Both the position numbers and the translations under genes were made by a program. A DNA stretch of 64,000 nt from positions 1,178,001 to 1,242,000 of the forward strand of contig JACZZP010000014.1 of the NCBI GenBank assembly GCA_015183035.1, in the 5' to 3' direction. Below the pieces are notes generated by a model. The model was not told where the DNA came from. It did no database searches and was given only the letters and a program-made list of their open reading frames with translations. This document shows, piece by piece, positions 36,915 to 48,026 of this stretch; within the stretch, counting starts at the first letter, position 1; each line of letters begins with the position of its first letter. The stretch comes from Meloidogyne chitwoodi. Taxonomy: Eukaryota; Nematoda; Chromadorea; Rhabditida; Meloidogynidae.

Positions 36915-39497
36915 TATTTTATTATTTATTTATTTATTGATTTTTAATAAAAAAATAAAATATTTTTATTTCTTTTATTATAGTAATAAGTAAACTAATT
37001 TAATTATAAAATGACTAAAATCGAGAAGTTTTCTTCTCTTAAAAAGGAATCGCGCAAATGATCCTCCCCTTCTCTTTCCTTAATTTATTTAATAGAAAAC
37101 AAGTGAAAAAGGAATGAACAGGTTAAGGTCATGTGAACGTGGTCATTTGGGCGCAAAATTAAAATAATAAAAATTATGAAATTTTATTTATAAATTTAAA
37201 TATAAAATAAATAAATAACTTCCTCTCTAAATTTAAATATTTTTTTTAATTTTAGCTTTAGAAATTATGATAAAAAAATCCACCAAAAATTCTGAAAATT
37301 AGTAAAAATTAATTAAATAAATAATATTTTTTAAAATTAAATTATATTTAAATTCTAAATAAATAAATATAATAATTAAATATAATTTAATAATAATAAT
37401 TTTTATTTATTTCTGAACTAGGCAGATTTATTTATTTATTTATTTTCCTAAAATAGATTTTACAAAAAAAAAGAGGAAATTTATTAAACCGGTTATATTT
37501 AAAATTTTTATATATTAAATATATTTTTAGAATAATTAAAAGTAATTAATAAATAATGTAAATTTTTTAATTATTAAAAAATAATAAAATTAAATTGTCA
37601 TTTCAATTTAAAAAAATTAAAAAAAATTAATTATTTATTTTTATTTATTAAATAATTTATAAAAATTAATTTAAAAACAAATTAATCAAATTATAATTAA
37701 ATATTTTTATTTATTTTTTATTGTCTAATTGATAAAACACAATTTTTAAAAAATTAAATTAACCATAAAAAAGACAAAAAATATTTTTAAAATTTATTGA
37801 AGTGTCATTTCCGTTAAAGTGTTTAAAATAATAATTAAATAATTGATAAAAATTTAATGTTTATTTTTCTTTTAAATTTTTATTTTTGTCTATGAAAATT
37901 ATATAATTAAAAATAATAAATAATTTTTAAAAAAATATTATAAAATTTTAATTTAATTTTATCAATACAATCTTTTTATTTTTTTATAAACATAAATAAA
38001 TTAATTAAAATTTATTTTTAGAAAAATAATTTTGTTTATAGATCATCTGCCTTTTTGCATCCAATCAAATGATTATTATTATTTTTATTATTATTTTATA
38101 TTTGTTAAATTTCCCCTTTTTTCTTGAATTTATTTTTGGTAAAAAATAAAGGTTTCAATTAAATGATAAATTAATATAAAAAATAAAGTAAATTTTTTTT
38201 TAATTATTTCACAATTTTGGTGCAATAAAAAAGGGGAAATAAATATAGAAAATTAATAAAATTAAATTAAAATTTCAGTTAAAGGACACAAACCTTTTTA
38301 GTTTTTTTATTTATTGAGAAAAAGATGAAAAATTAGGAAAAGAAGGATAAATTGTAAAAAAAGTTCAGATAGAATACCAAATAAATATATTTTGAATTTT
38401 TCAATTAAAAATATATGTTTATTTTAAAATAATAAAATTTTAAAAAAGTTAATAAAAATTAAAAGTATTTTTATTCTCTTAAATCAATAAATTTTTAAAT
38501 AAATAAATAAAAATATTATTTAATTTAAAATTAATTTTATTATTTTTGTTAAATTTCGGGTGATGTGTTTACTTTTATATTATTTTTCGTATTTTGCATT
38601 GTAATTTTGTTAAAAGAAAAATAATATAAACATTTACTTCAATTAATTAATTTAAATTAATTATTTATATTTTATTAAAGAATATCTTTTGTTAAAAAAT
38701 AATAAATAAATAATAAATAAAAAGTTTTCAGTCAAAAATTACTATAAATTGATGTTTTGTTATTTTTTATAAAATTATTAAAATTAATATTTAATTAATA
38801 ATAAAATAAAATCTTCAGAATTTATTAACATTTTTATTTTTTTATTTAATTTAATTTAAATAAAGTACAAAGTATGTATAAATATATATTTAATTTAATT
38901 TATTTTTTAAGCTTAATTAATCAAATAGACTTGTGACCATATAATAATTTAATTATATTAAAAAAACAAAATCTGATTTTATTTAACAATCTTTTTCTTT
39001 TTACAGTTGACCAATTTTCGAGAACATTTATTACAAAGAAAATATAAATATTAAAAAGAAATGGCGCCAATCAGTCGTAATAAAGTTAACCTTCTTCTCA
39101 CTTTATTAAATATATTTTTAATTATCTAGTTTTTTTAAATATTTTTTAAATCAATTACACCATTAAAAAGAACATATCTCTTTTTTTCTTTAATTAAAAC
39201 GTCATTTTAAAAATATATAAATTTGTTGATTTAGTTCTTTTTTAATTTTTTAATAATAAATCAAATAAAAATATATAAAATTGTAAGAATATATTTTTTA
39301 TTTTAAAAAATTTGAAAAAATTAAATAAAATATATATAAAATTTAAAATGCAATCATTTGACAAACAAGGAAGTTAAAAAAATTATTTTGTAATAAAATA
39401 TACCAATATAAACTACTTAATAAATATTTAATAAATAAATTAAAATAGTACAAAGAATAAATTAATCGAAATTTAAACTCTTTTTTTTAAATTAAAG
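36915..39497. other. AT-rich intergenic stretch
   Basis: 5' flank of the hypothetical gene, then featureless A/T. A GC-richer block at about 37020-37160 is the likely promoter. No other gene is seen. Confidence 0.5.
37120..37145. promoter_or_regulatory. Possible nuclear-receptor response element
   Basis: AGGTTAAGGTCATGTGAAC followed by GTGGTCA contains three hormone-receptor half-sites (AGGTCA, its inverted TGAAC, GGTCA) in 26 bp, about 210-230 bp upstream of the start at 36914. Nematodes have many nuclear receptors with such half-sites. Chance occurrence is possible, but the block stands out in A/T-only DNA. Confidence 0.3.
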
Positions 39498-39505
39498 AAT
39501 TAAAT

Positions 39506-40035
39506 GGTAATACCAAGGCTTCCCCCCCCCCCTATTTTTTCATTTTTTTTTATTTTTTTCATTTTTGCATTATTTTTTCCTCTGTTTTTGCTTATAGCAA
39601 ACTTACTCAATCAAAAAAGGTTTAATTTTTATTCAGTACGCTCACAAGGATAAAATAATGAAACATGGTGCCAAAAATTATAAATACATTTGAACACATC
39701 TCTGAAAAAATTCATCCAGTTCGGTAGTGTTGTTTGACTAATTCCGGTTTCGAACTGCAACTCTTCGTATTTAGTACGAGCCATGCATCGAAATTGTTGT
39801 CGAAACGTAGTTTTTCATGCAGAGCAATAGAATTAAATGTTTTAAGTTGATCCATATTGATAAAATATTGATAAATAAATGAGAATATACTTTTTCCACA
39901 TTTATCATGAATGTTATTTACCAAAAAATTGATCCTTTTTACTTGCCCGAAGCAAAAACAGAGGAAAAAATAATGCAAAAATGAAAAAAATAAAAAAATG
40001 AAAAATAGGGGGGGGGGGGAAACCTTGGAATTACC
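39506..40035. mobile_element. DNA-transposon remnant, Merlin-like, 8-bp TSD
   Basis: A 530-bp element. The left end GGTAATACCAAGGCTTCC is followed by a run of about 12 C; the right end has about 12 G and then the inverted copy GGTTTCC/CCTTGGAATTACC. The next part of each arm also pairs (TTTTTCATTTTTGCATTATT). Flanks are identical 8-mers, AATTAAAT (39498-39505 and 40036-40043). On the minus strand about 39640-39790 reads FETGISQTTLPNWMNFFRDV in one frame, like the helix-turn-helix before the catalytic domain of ISXO2/Merlin transposases, and an overlapping frame is open for 88 codons. The coding part is a degenerate fragment, so the copy is non-autonomous. Superfamily assignment is inference. 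Confidence 0.75.
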
Positions 40036-40981
40036 AATTAAATTTAATTATAATTCATTTAATAAAAAATTATAAAAATATCCAACTGAAATTCCATTGT
40101 TTTTTCCGTAAAAATTAATTTAATATTTATTTAAATCTCAAGCAATAACTAATTTCGATTATTTAAAAAAAATCATTTTAATTTTTTAAACTAAAAAATT
40201 AATTAAAATTTTAAATTATTTAATTAACATTCCATTCCATCTCTCCTTTATGAGTAATTTTTCAGCAAAAAAAAAAATAATTTTCAATCACAAAAAATAA
40301 AAATTTTAATGACAATATGCGCCTAAAAGAAAATATAAATTAGTAAAATAGACAGTCAGTCCCACCCAAAATTTAATAAGATTTTGTGTAAAAATTAATT
40401 ATTACCTATATAGGTAATTATAACTTAAAATGATGATAATAAATTTAAGGAATTCATAAATGACCTAAAGAAGGTATCAAAAGGAATGTTACACTAAATA
40501 TATAATATAATATTATTTTTTTATTTGGTAATTAAAAAATAAATAAAATTAAAATAATTTAATTAATTTTAAAAATTATAATTTAATAATATTTAATTTA
40601 TTTTAGAATATTTTTAACCTTATACTTAGGGTTTATTTATTAAAATAATAATAAAATTTGTTTTTGCGATTTTTATTTTATAAATTAAAAATGGTTATGT
40701 AAGTAAATGCATACCAGTAATAGAGATTAAATTTAGAAAAAAAGTTTAAATAAAGAATATGGCTTTAGAGAAAATGTACACAGTTGAGGCACAATTTAAA
40801 ATAACTTAATTTAAAAATTGTTAAAAACAAAGAATGAATGGAATATTTTAATAAATTACAAGTAGAAGATTATTTTATGGAAATTAACCTTCTGATAATA
40901 TTTAGAAAAAATAAAATCAAATGCAATACACACAAAAACAACCAAAATTATCCAAAAAGGTCAAGACAAAATACAAATAAT
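40036..40981. other. AT-rich stretch with an 18-bp palindrome
   Basis: 3' flank of the RdRP gene. The only distinct signal is a perfect palindrome, ATTACCTATATAGGTAAT, at 40401-40418. No gene is seen. Confidence 0.5.
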
Positions 40982-43900
40982 TTAATCACTATCATCATAA
41001 TATTCTAAAATATCATCTTCTGCAATATCAATAACCTCAATATCCTCTTGATATTGATTATAAAGTTGAGGATATTCCGACATCACATTATCATTTTCAC
41101 GATCAAGTAGATTATTAAACAATTCTAGTGTTACTTCAGGAATTATTTTGACAGCCAAACGATGATTTAAAGACAAATCCAATTGTGGTTTAATAGAAAG
41201 TAATTGACGTAAACGACTATTAGCTTCTTTAATACCCCAACTGATTACAAGTATTCGCATCTTTTAAAAAAATATATTTAATAAAAATTTAATATTCAAC
41301 TAACCGCTCTAGGAGTTTCTGATGCGTTGTACCGACGACGCCAAATTCTATATCGAGGATGACTGCGCATCATAATACGTTCACAACCACTTTCTTTACA
41401 TAGAAGATCCAACAATTTATAATATTCTACAAAATTGTCATTGACTGTTGTACTCGGAAGTTCTAATTGGAAACAAGATCCTTCTTGTATTTCTTCATTA
41501 TAAAGTTGTTCTCTTTCTATAACTGAAGGAAGAACATTGTCATATTGATCAGAAAACACCAAATGTAGATAAGTATTAAGTGCTACTTGTTGCAGAATTC
41601 TCCATTCACCATTAATAAATAAATGCTGATACTCTAGGCCAATATGTCGGAAATCAAAAATCTCTGAACGTTCAAATTGTAATGAAGCCATAATCTCCAA
41701 AAAGGAAAGAAATCGTCGACCCAAATTTGAAGAAATATCGATGGATGGAGTTTGTGGAGAATCTGTCCAATCTGTTGGTGTCTTAAAATAAACGAATTAA
41801 ATAAAATAAAGTTAATTTTACTTGATAGAAATAGCCTTTAAACAATTCACTACTTATAACCAATAAACAAATATATTCTTCTCTAAGAGGACACAATTCA
41901 AAAATTTGTTGTTTTTCAGCCCATTGACAACAAAAGAATAAAAGAACATCCAAACCTTAAAATTAAATTATTAATTTATTTTTTATAGATTTATTAACCT
42001 CTGTGCCTTTCTGCATATCGACGCAAAAAAGATTTTCTTTCATAATCCTCATCTGTTTCATAATAATTTAAATAGAAAATTCTTTCACGGAAATTTTCAA
42101 GTTCTCCTTCATATTTTCTCATATATAAATTGATATGACTTAATAAACGATCAACAAATGGATCAATTGCCAATAATGTTACTCCTTTCTTTAATATTGC
42201 AGTGCGTCGAACTTTATCAAGTACATCCCAACAAGCAATCCAAGGGAAGGAGAGAAATTGTCTAGCTTTTGTAACTAAAAAAAGGTTTTTAGAAAATTAT
42301 TTGAAAAAGTAGCAATTATTTTTTTATTCTTACAATAAGCAATAGTGTAGTAGGCTTTTGCCAATAATCGCAATTCTTCTGACGGATCAACACAAATACC
42401 ACTAACGTCTGTTAAAGTTTCAAAACTACCACAACCAGAATCAAAAAATCGTCTACGTGTTAGACGGACAATTTCCCACAGACGCTGACCGATAACATAG
42501 GTTGTGTTGAAAAAAGACATATCATCAGTCTCACGGTCAGAAAGACGATTTCTAATTACAGAATAACTTGATGAAAAAAGCTCTCCTTCACATTGAATTC
42601 CATACTCATCCATTAATCTCTTAAAAAATAGATTTTATACATAAGAAAATAAATGGAGAAATTTTTTAATTTTGTAACAATGTTCAATTGAGTACGAAGA
42701 ATAGTAGAAAATGAAATTGACATAAATTTTTACCTCCCTTAATAATTAATATAAAAAACCTTAAGTCTGTACGAATACAGATTATAATCAGCTTGAGCTA
42801 TTTCAATATAATGATCGTGACCATCATTGGAAAGCAAATATTCATCAGCAGTAGGTAAATTTGTTGACTCTTGTAAAATTACAGAAGAGAGAAAATCGCT
42901 CAATTGATTTACTCTTCGGAATAATTTTCCATTGAGTCGACTGCTCAAATATTGAGGCTTAAATTTAAAATTTTATATTAAAAATTTTAAAAATTAAACC
43001 TCAGAGGACTCCTTGTCCATAAAATCTGGAGCTCGTTCGCATCTTTCAGGTGGATCATAACCTCTCCAATTGTATTCTAAACGGGCCGAATGCTTCCCAG
43101 TTTTTGGAAAATCAACTGCCTGTTGATGTTTGCGAGCAATATCACCGCAAACCTTGAAGTTAAAAAATAATAATGAAAATTAAAGGTAACAACTTTTGTT
43201 TTTATTCCATATAAATCAGAACACGCCAAATGAGCATTTGCTATACGTCCAATAGAATCATGTTTCATGTAGTTCACAAAAAATTCTGCCATTTTATCTT
43301 GAAAATTGTCATGATCGAAACTATTGGAAGACTGTTCATTATATATAATTGGCGTGTAATCCGCCTAAAAAGTCGTCTAAAATGTATTTAAAAACATTAA
43401 ACAAACCGCTGGCTCATTGCGATCAAATGCCAACTCATTATCCCAAATAACTCCATATTCATCTCCATCCAGGTCAGAACCAGCCATTTGGTCCTAAATA
43501 AAATAACATTAATGATTATAAATGTTTATAAAAAACTGAATGTGGACGAGGTCCAAAACGAGGAAAAACGAGTACATCGACCAAATGCCGCAATGCGGGA
43601 ACATCAACAGCATCGAATATTCTAACGTCACCTCCAACGATTGCTGGATTTTTAGAGATTAGAACGGGACCTAAAAATAACTTATTTAAACAACATAATT
43701 TAAATAAACTTTCCAACCTGTTACAATTATTTTCTTCCCATATTGACGTCTAATAGTTTTCTTATCAAAGGATGACAGTTCTTTGGAATATTGAACAAAA
43801 ACTTGACCATATTGCAACGAATCTGTCTCATCAACAACTCCAAACATTACACGACCAAGGTGATATGGAACAGCGATAGCCAACTTTTGACGTAATTTGA

Positions 43901-46900
43901 TAAGGGAAACCCTTCCTGCTGCACGAAGAACAAGTCGAAAAAATGGCTCTTGAGTGAATTGAATGGTTTCTAACATATCATATTCAACGTATCTTGGTAA
44001 CTCGGCTAGTCGACTACGTGCCCTTATTTCATCAGTCAATGTTGAACATAAATAGAAAATATGTCTATCAAGCAATATATGTAATCTTTTACATATTCGT
44101 TCATGCGAATCGGCGGAATGTAATTTTGAAACCTAAAAATAAAACATTGAAAGGTTAAATAAAAAATGTTACTTGATCAAGAATATTAATCAAAGGTTTA
44201 TTAAGAAATAACGGCACAGGTGTTGAATATTTAACAACTTCGAATCGACACAGACTCTCTTCTTCTTCTTTAATATCAAATTTTTTCTGAGAGGGCCGAA
44301 AATAAAAGTCTACTGCCATATAAGATTCTCTAGTTGCAGATGTTGGATGTGACATTACAAAACACTTTTTGGCAGCATCCAAGTTTGGGTTAACGGAAAG
44401 TACGCCCTTATAACCAGCATAACGAAACTAAAATTTATTAAATTTAAAATTTTGGAAATTTATAAACAAATTGAAACGTATTATAACCTGAAAACAAGAA
44501 GGAGGATTCATTGAATCAAGTTCCAACTCTTCAGCGACCTTAACAGCAAGAGCCATACTCATACAACCACACCCATCAGAAACTATGTAATTATCTCCTA
44601 AATTAGAATATTTTTTTATCAAAAAGATATTTAAATATTAACCATTTGAATTTAACCCTCCAATAAAATCAAAGCCTAACATTTGCAGACTCATGTCAAT
44701 ATTTGTATCTCTTCCCTGGGTAAAACAAAGTCCAAGACGAGACATCATTTTAGGCATAGTTGGCATCTTATCAAAAAGTCCGAGTCTGTTACGAAATTCA
44801 GTTAGTTCTTCAGGTGTTGCCTCAATATTAAAATTTATCTAAAAAAATATAATTTTCTAGTACCTGAAGAAAGTAACAGCCCCCTTCTCGCATTTGAGAA
44901 TTTGAAGTCCCAAGGAAATGAAAAGCTTCTTCACAAATTTTCATTCCGCCTCTCAATTTCTCTCCTATGAAGTTATCAATTAAAGTGGCGCCAACACAGG
45001 TCTGATGTATTTTATTACCATCATCATCCCTAAAGACTATTCGAAGAAATTTTTCTGTTGGATAATTTGTCGGATCAATACGGACAACTCGATTACCCAT
45101 AAGAACCTCGTTGCCACAGAGAATAATACGCGATGGTGTAATAATAACCTATAAACATTAAATTAATCATGTTGAATATTTTCTTTTAAAATCTCGCAAA
45201 CCTTTTTAAGACGTACAAAACCGTTTTTCAATTTCTCCTGTTCTTTTATGTTTCTTGCAAGATCTCTCTCAATTTCTTGAAATATTCCAGTCAATCTACG
45301 ACGGTGCCTAACTTCACTTCGATCAAGTAAACGATCCGAAAGCATCTCAAGCGCAGTTAGCGTCCGTACACGATTCTCATTGTAACAATCAATAATAGTT
45401 TTGAAAAATTTTTTCTGTTCATTCTCATCAATCCAATGATCGAGTACAACAAAACCACGCGTTCCCAATGCCTCGACCCAATAAAAAAGTTCATTGTCAT
45501 TGCTGAACTCCTCCGGTAATACACTAAAATTATTTAATAATTAACGTTTATTAAAAAAAAACATTAAAAAAACAAATTCATTAGATACTTTTTTTTATGC
45601 GGCCCAAAGTCCGCAAATTTTATCTGCAAGTATAATTTACTTTTTCCACAGAAAAGCTTCTTGTTATGCGGCTGTCCGCAGGTATAATTTATTTTTCCAT
45701 AAAAGAATATTAAATATAGAATATTTTGGAAGCATAAATTCTTTGCTAAAATATCTTCGAATTCATCAACTTCTTTTCACATCTTCTATTAAACGAAATT
45801 CACAAGTTTCTGTCAATCGTTTCTCGTGCGGACAAAACCAGCGGACTTTAGGATGCATAAAAGGAAAGTACTAAACTTACACTCGTGGTTTTTTCTTTAT
45901 ATCACTGAAAAAATAGCTGAAATATAAATAATTTTTATTTTTATTCAAACCGTTGTTCAATATTCCTCAGTTCAAGATCCAGCTTTAACAAACCCATTAA
46001 ACGTCCAATAATAGCAGATAGTCTCTCAGGACTTTCTTCAACAAAATCAAATGCAATAACAGAAGCATTAGCCAAATCATAGTCAATTCCTTCATCTTTT
46101 CCAAAAGTTCTAACTCTTGTTCCCTTATATTTACGTTTATCAATATTATTTGAAATACGAGCATCTTTTAATCCAAAAACATCATTAATATGCCAAATTT
46201 GTACAGGATATTTTAACCTAAGCAAAAGACGAGCCCAGAATGTATTTGACGTTCTCTTCTCTAATTCAAGATGAACTTGATTTATAGATTCGTATTTAAT
46301 AACCAAGCTAATTTGATCAAGAACCGTCCATTTATTAGCTCCAACAGAAGCAGTGATTAAAAATCGAAGATTTAAAATACGCAAATCGTGTTCAAATTCT
46401 GCCATTATAAAATTCTCTTCTGGTAAAGAAAACGTTTCAGGTGATGGAGTCCTCGCTCGAAGGACATAATCATCTTGATCTGGCTCTTCAGTAGTAAAAC
46501 TACAATTTTGTTTCTTAAATTTAATAATATAAATGATTAAAAAATTAATTAAAACCTGATCATTAATTGAGCCTCCAGTACCACTATCAAATGATAATGA
46601 TTTTCTTTGATTCATCAGATGGCTTGAGACTGTCCTTGCGATTGCCAAACGTGGTAAATGACGACTATTTACTCTTAAAGTCTCAGCAACCTCTTTGGAT
46701 ACATCAATTTTTCGTTGACAGTAAAATTGATTATAACCAAGAATATTTCCAAAAGATATTTGTTCCAAGAAATATTCATCTGTAGCACTAAAATGCCTTT
46801 TGAAAGGATTCATGTGCACACTGAAAAAGGACGACGCTTGGATTAAAACAGTGTAATGAAGCCTTTTGAAAATTTTTCCTCTTTTTTCGGCCTTAACTCT

Positions 46901-47289
46901 CAGCAATTTCAGCAAACGTTCCTAAATTGAAATTATTTAAAATTTCTTATACATATTTAAATAATTTACCAATATAAAAATACATGAAATACATTTCCAT
47001 CTTCCTCCTATTCCCAATAAATACTCAATACGAGGTTCATCGTCTGAGTTATCATAACACTTAATTTACAAAAAAATCTTTAAGTAAATCTCAATGATTA
47101 GCCTACCACGGGAGATCCCACAAACCCAAGTAAACCTCCATTTCGTGAATTAAAGGATGAATCATTCAAAACATCCTGCGGAAATTAAATTTATATATTA
47201 AATAATAAATTAAAAACCTCAACCAGAACATGTGAAGCTTCAAGTTCTTTAGAATTATGGTGGAAAAAAACAATTTTAATATTTGACAT
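40982..47289 (-). CDS. ego-1: Cellular RNA-dependent RNA polymerase (EGO-1/RRF class)
   Basis: Makes secondary small RNAs (22G class) from target transcripts in nematode RNA interference and germline regulation. There are 22 exons: 47289-47218, 47175-47107, 47059-46970, 46921-46556, 46513-45951, 45916-45881, 45523-45202, 45148-44864, 44838-44643, 44597-44488, 44427-44173, 44132-43718, 43670-43537, 43493-43407, 43364-43194, 43152-43000, 42957-42760, 42619-42334, 42274-41999, 41955-41822, 41781-41305, 41260-40982. They join in frame to 1657 residues, the size of EGO-1/RRF-1. Landmarks: [42 protein letters not shown] (about 880), [14 protein letters not shown], the catalytic SDLDGD with Asp978, 980 and 982, and [10 protein letters not shown]. 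The tail is acidic. The polymerase core is intact. Start and paralogue (EGO-1, RRF-1 or RRF-3) are less certain. Confidence 0.92.
45588..45868. mobile_element. TA-flanked foldback element in RdRP intron 6
   Basis: The left end CTTTTTTTTATGCGGCCC with AAAGTCCGC pairs with the right end GCGGACTTTAGGATGCATAA with AAGGAAAG. The element is bounded by TA on both sides, the Tc1/mariner-type duplication. The interior has a direct repeat (GTATAATTTACTTTTTCCA at about 45634, GTATAATTTATTTTTCCAT at about 45681) each next to a GCGG...CCGC mini-hairpin. It lies between RdRP exons 6 and 7, about 10 bp from the donor at 45880, which it does not disturb. TA is a weak duplication in such DNA, so the boundary is tentative. 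Confidence 0.6.
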
Positions 47290-48026
47290 CAAAACCAAGT
47301 TTGATTTACTATAAAAGCATCTAAAAAAGAATATTAAAAATTAATTTAAGTATATTTGACTTTTAGGACCAGTATTATAATATGAAATATAAAAATTTTG
47401 TACCTAAATAGATTGCATAAAATGTCAAAATAATTCAGAAGTAAACTAAATAAAATATGGTAAAAAATTTTCAATATGTATATTTTCACAAAAAATAGAG
47501 TAAATGTAAGTAACAATAATAAATGAATAAATACTTTGAATAACATAATCATAGTGAAATTTAATAAAAAAAGCTAACAATAAATTGATTCATAAGATTA
47601 CAGAATGGTACAAAAATGAAATGAGCGCCAACAGGTGCAAAGACTGTGGCTATAAATTAAAAGCGGTTTTTCATTCCCATAAAGAAAAAATAAATTGATG
47701 ACGCAATTATTAAGCGGTTTCATCATACATACGGAGATTGGAAGTTAGAGAAAAATGAAAAAAAAAATAAACGGAATTATCGAGTTTTATTTAATTTTTA
47801 ATCTATCCTTAAATAATTAGCGATAATGTTTCTTCATTAGCGAGTAAAAAATGAATAGAAAGATGTTTAATTGTGAAGTATAATGGGAGTATTTTTCCCG
47901 ATGTATAATAAATAATATTTTATTTATAAAATAGATATATTAACTATAATTACAACAATAAAACAAATAAATAAATCTTATATAGAAAAATTAAATTTAA
48001 AAAAAAGAAGAATATTTAATCAAAAT
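47290..48026. other. Intergenic: RdRP 5' flank and EGF-gene 3' flank
   Basis: Both neighbours are on the minus strand. An acceptor-like TTTTTTAG with ATGCTTTTATAG just upstream of the RdRP start may be a trans-splice site. The block at 47600-47760 has GC-richer words (GAGCGCCAACAGGTGC; AAGCGGTTT twice) and is a plausible promoter. No gene is seen. Confidence 0.45.

Noticed and set aside
42620..42759. Extra RdRP exon reading [16 protein letters not shown]
   Set aside because: It has no phase-compatible acceptor and donor; direct joining of RLK to RLMDEYGI restores the family pattern.
46567..46785. 72-codon frame on the plus strand
   Set aside because: Antisense to an RdRP exon that is part of a fully in-frame 22-exon model.
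40982..47289. Viral origin of the RNA-dependent RNA polymerase
   Set aside because: The DLDGD core, [11 protein letters not shown] and PFPKTG-like blocks, length and many introns are those of the cellular RNAi polymerases, not of RNA-virus enzymes.
47346..47552. Hydrophobic 68-codon frame upstream of RdRP
   Set aside because: A/T-run translation in the promoter region; no neighbouring exon in phase.
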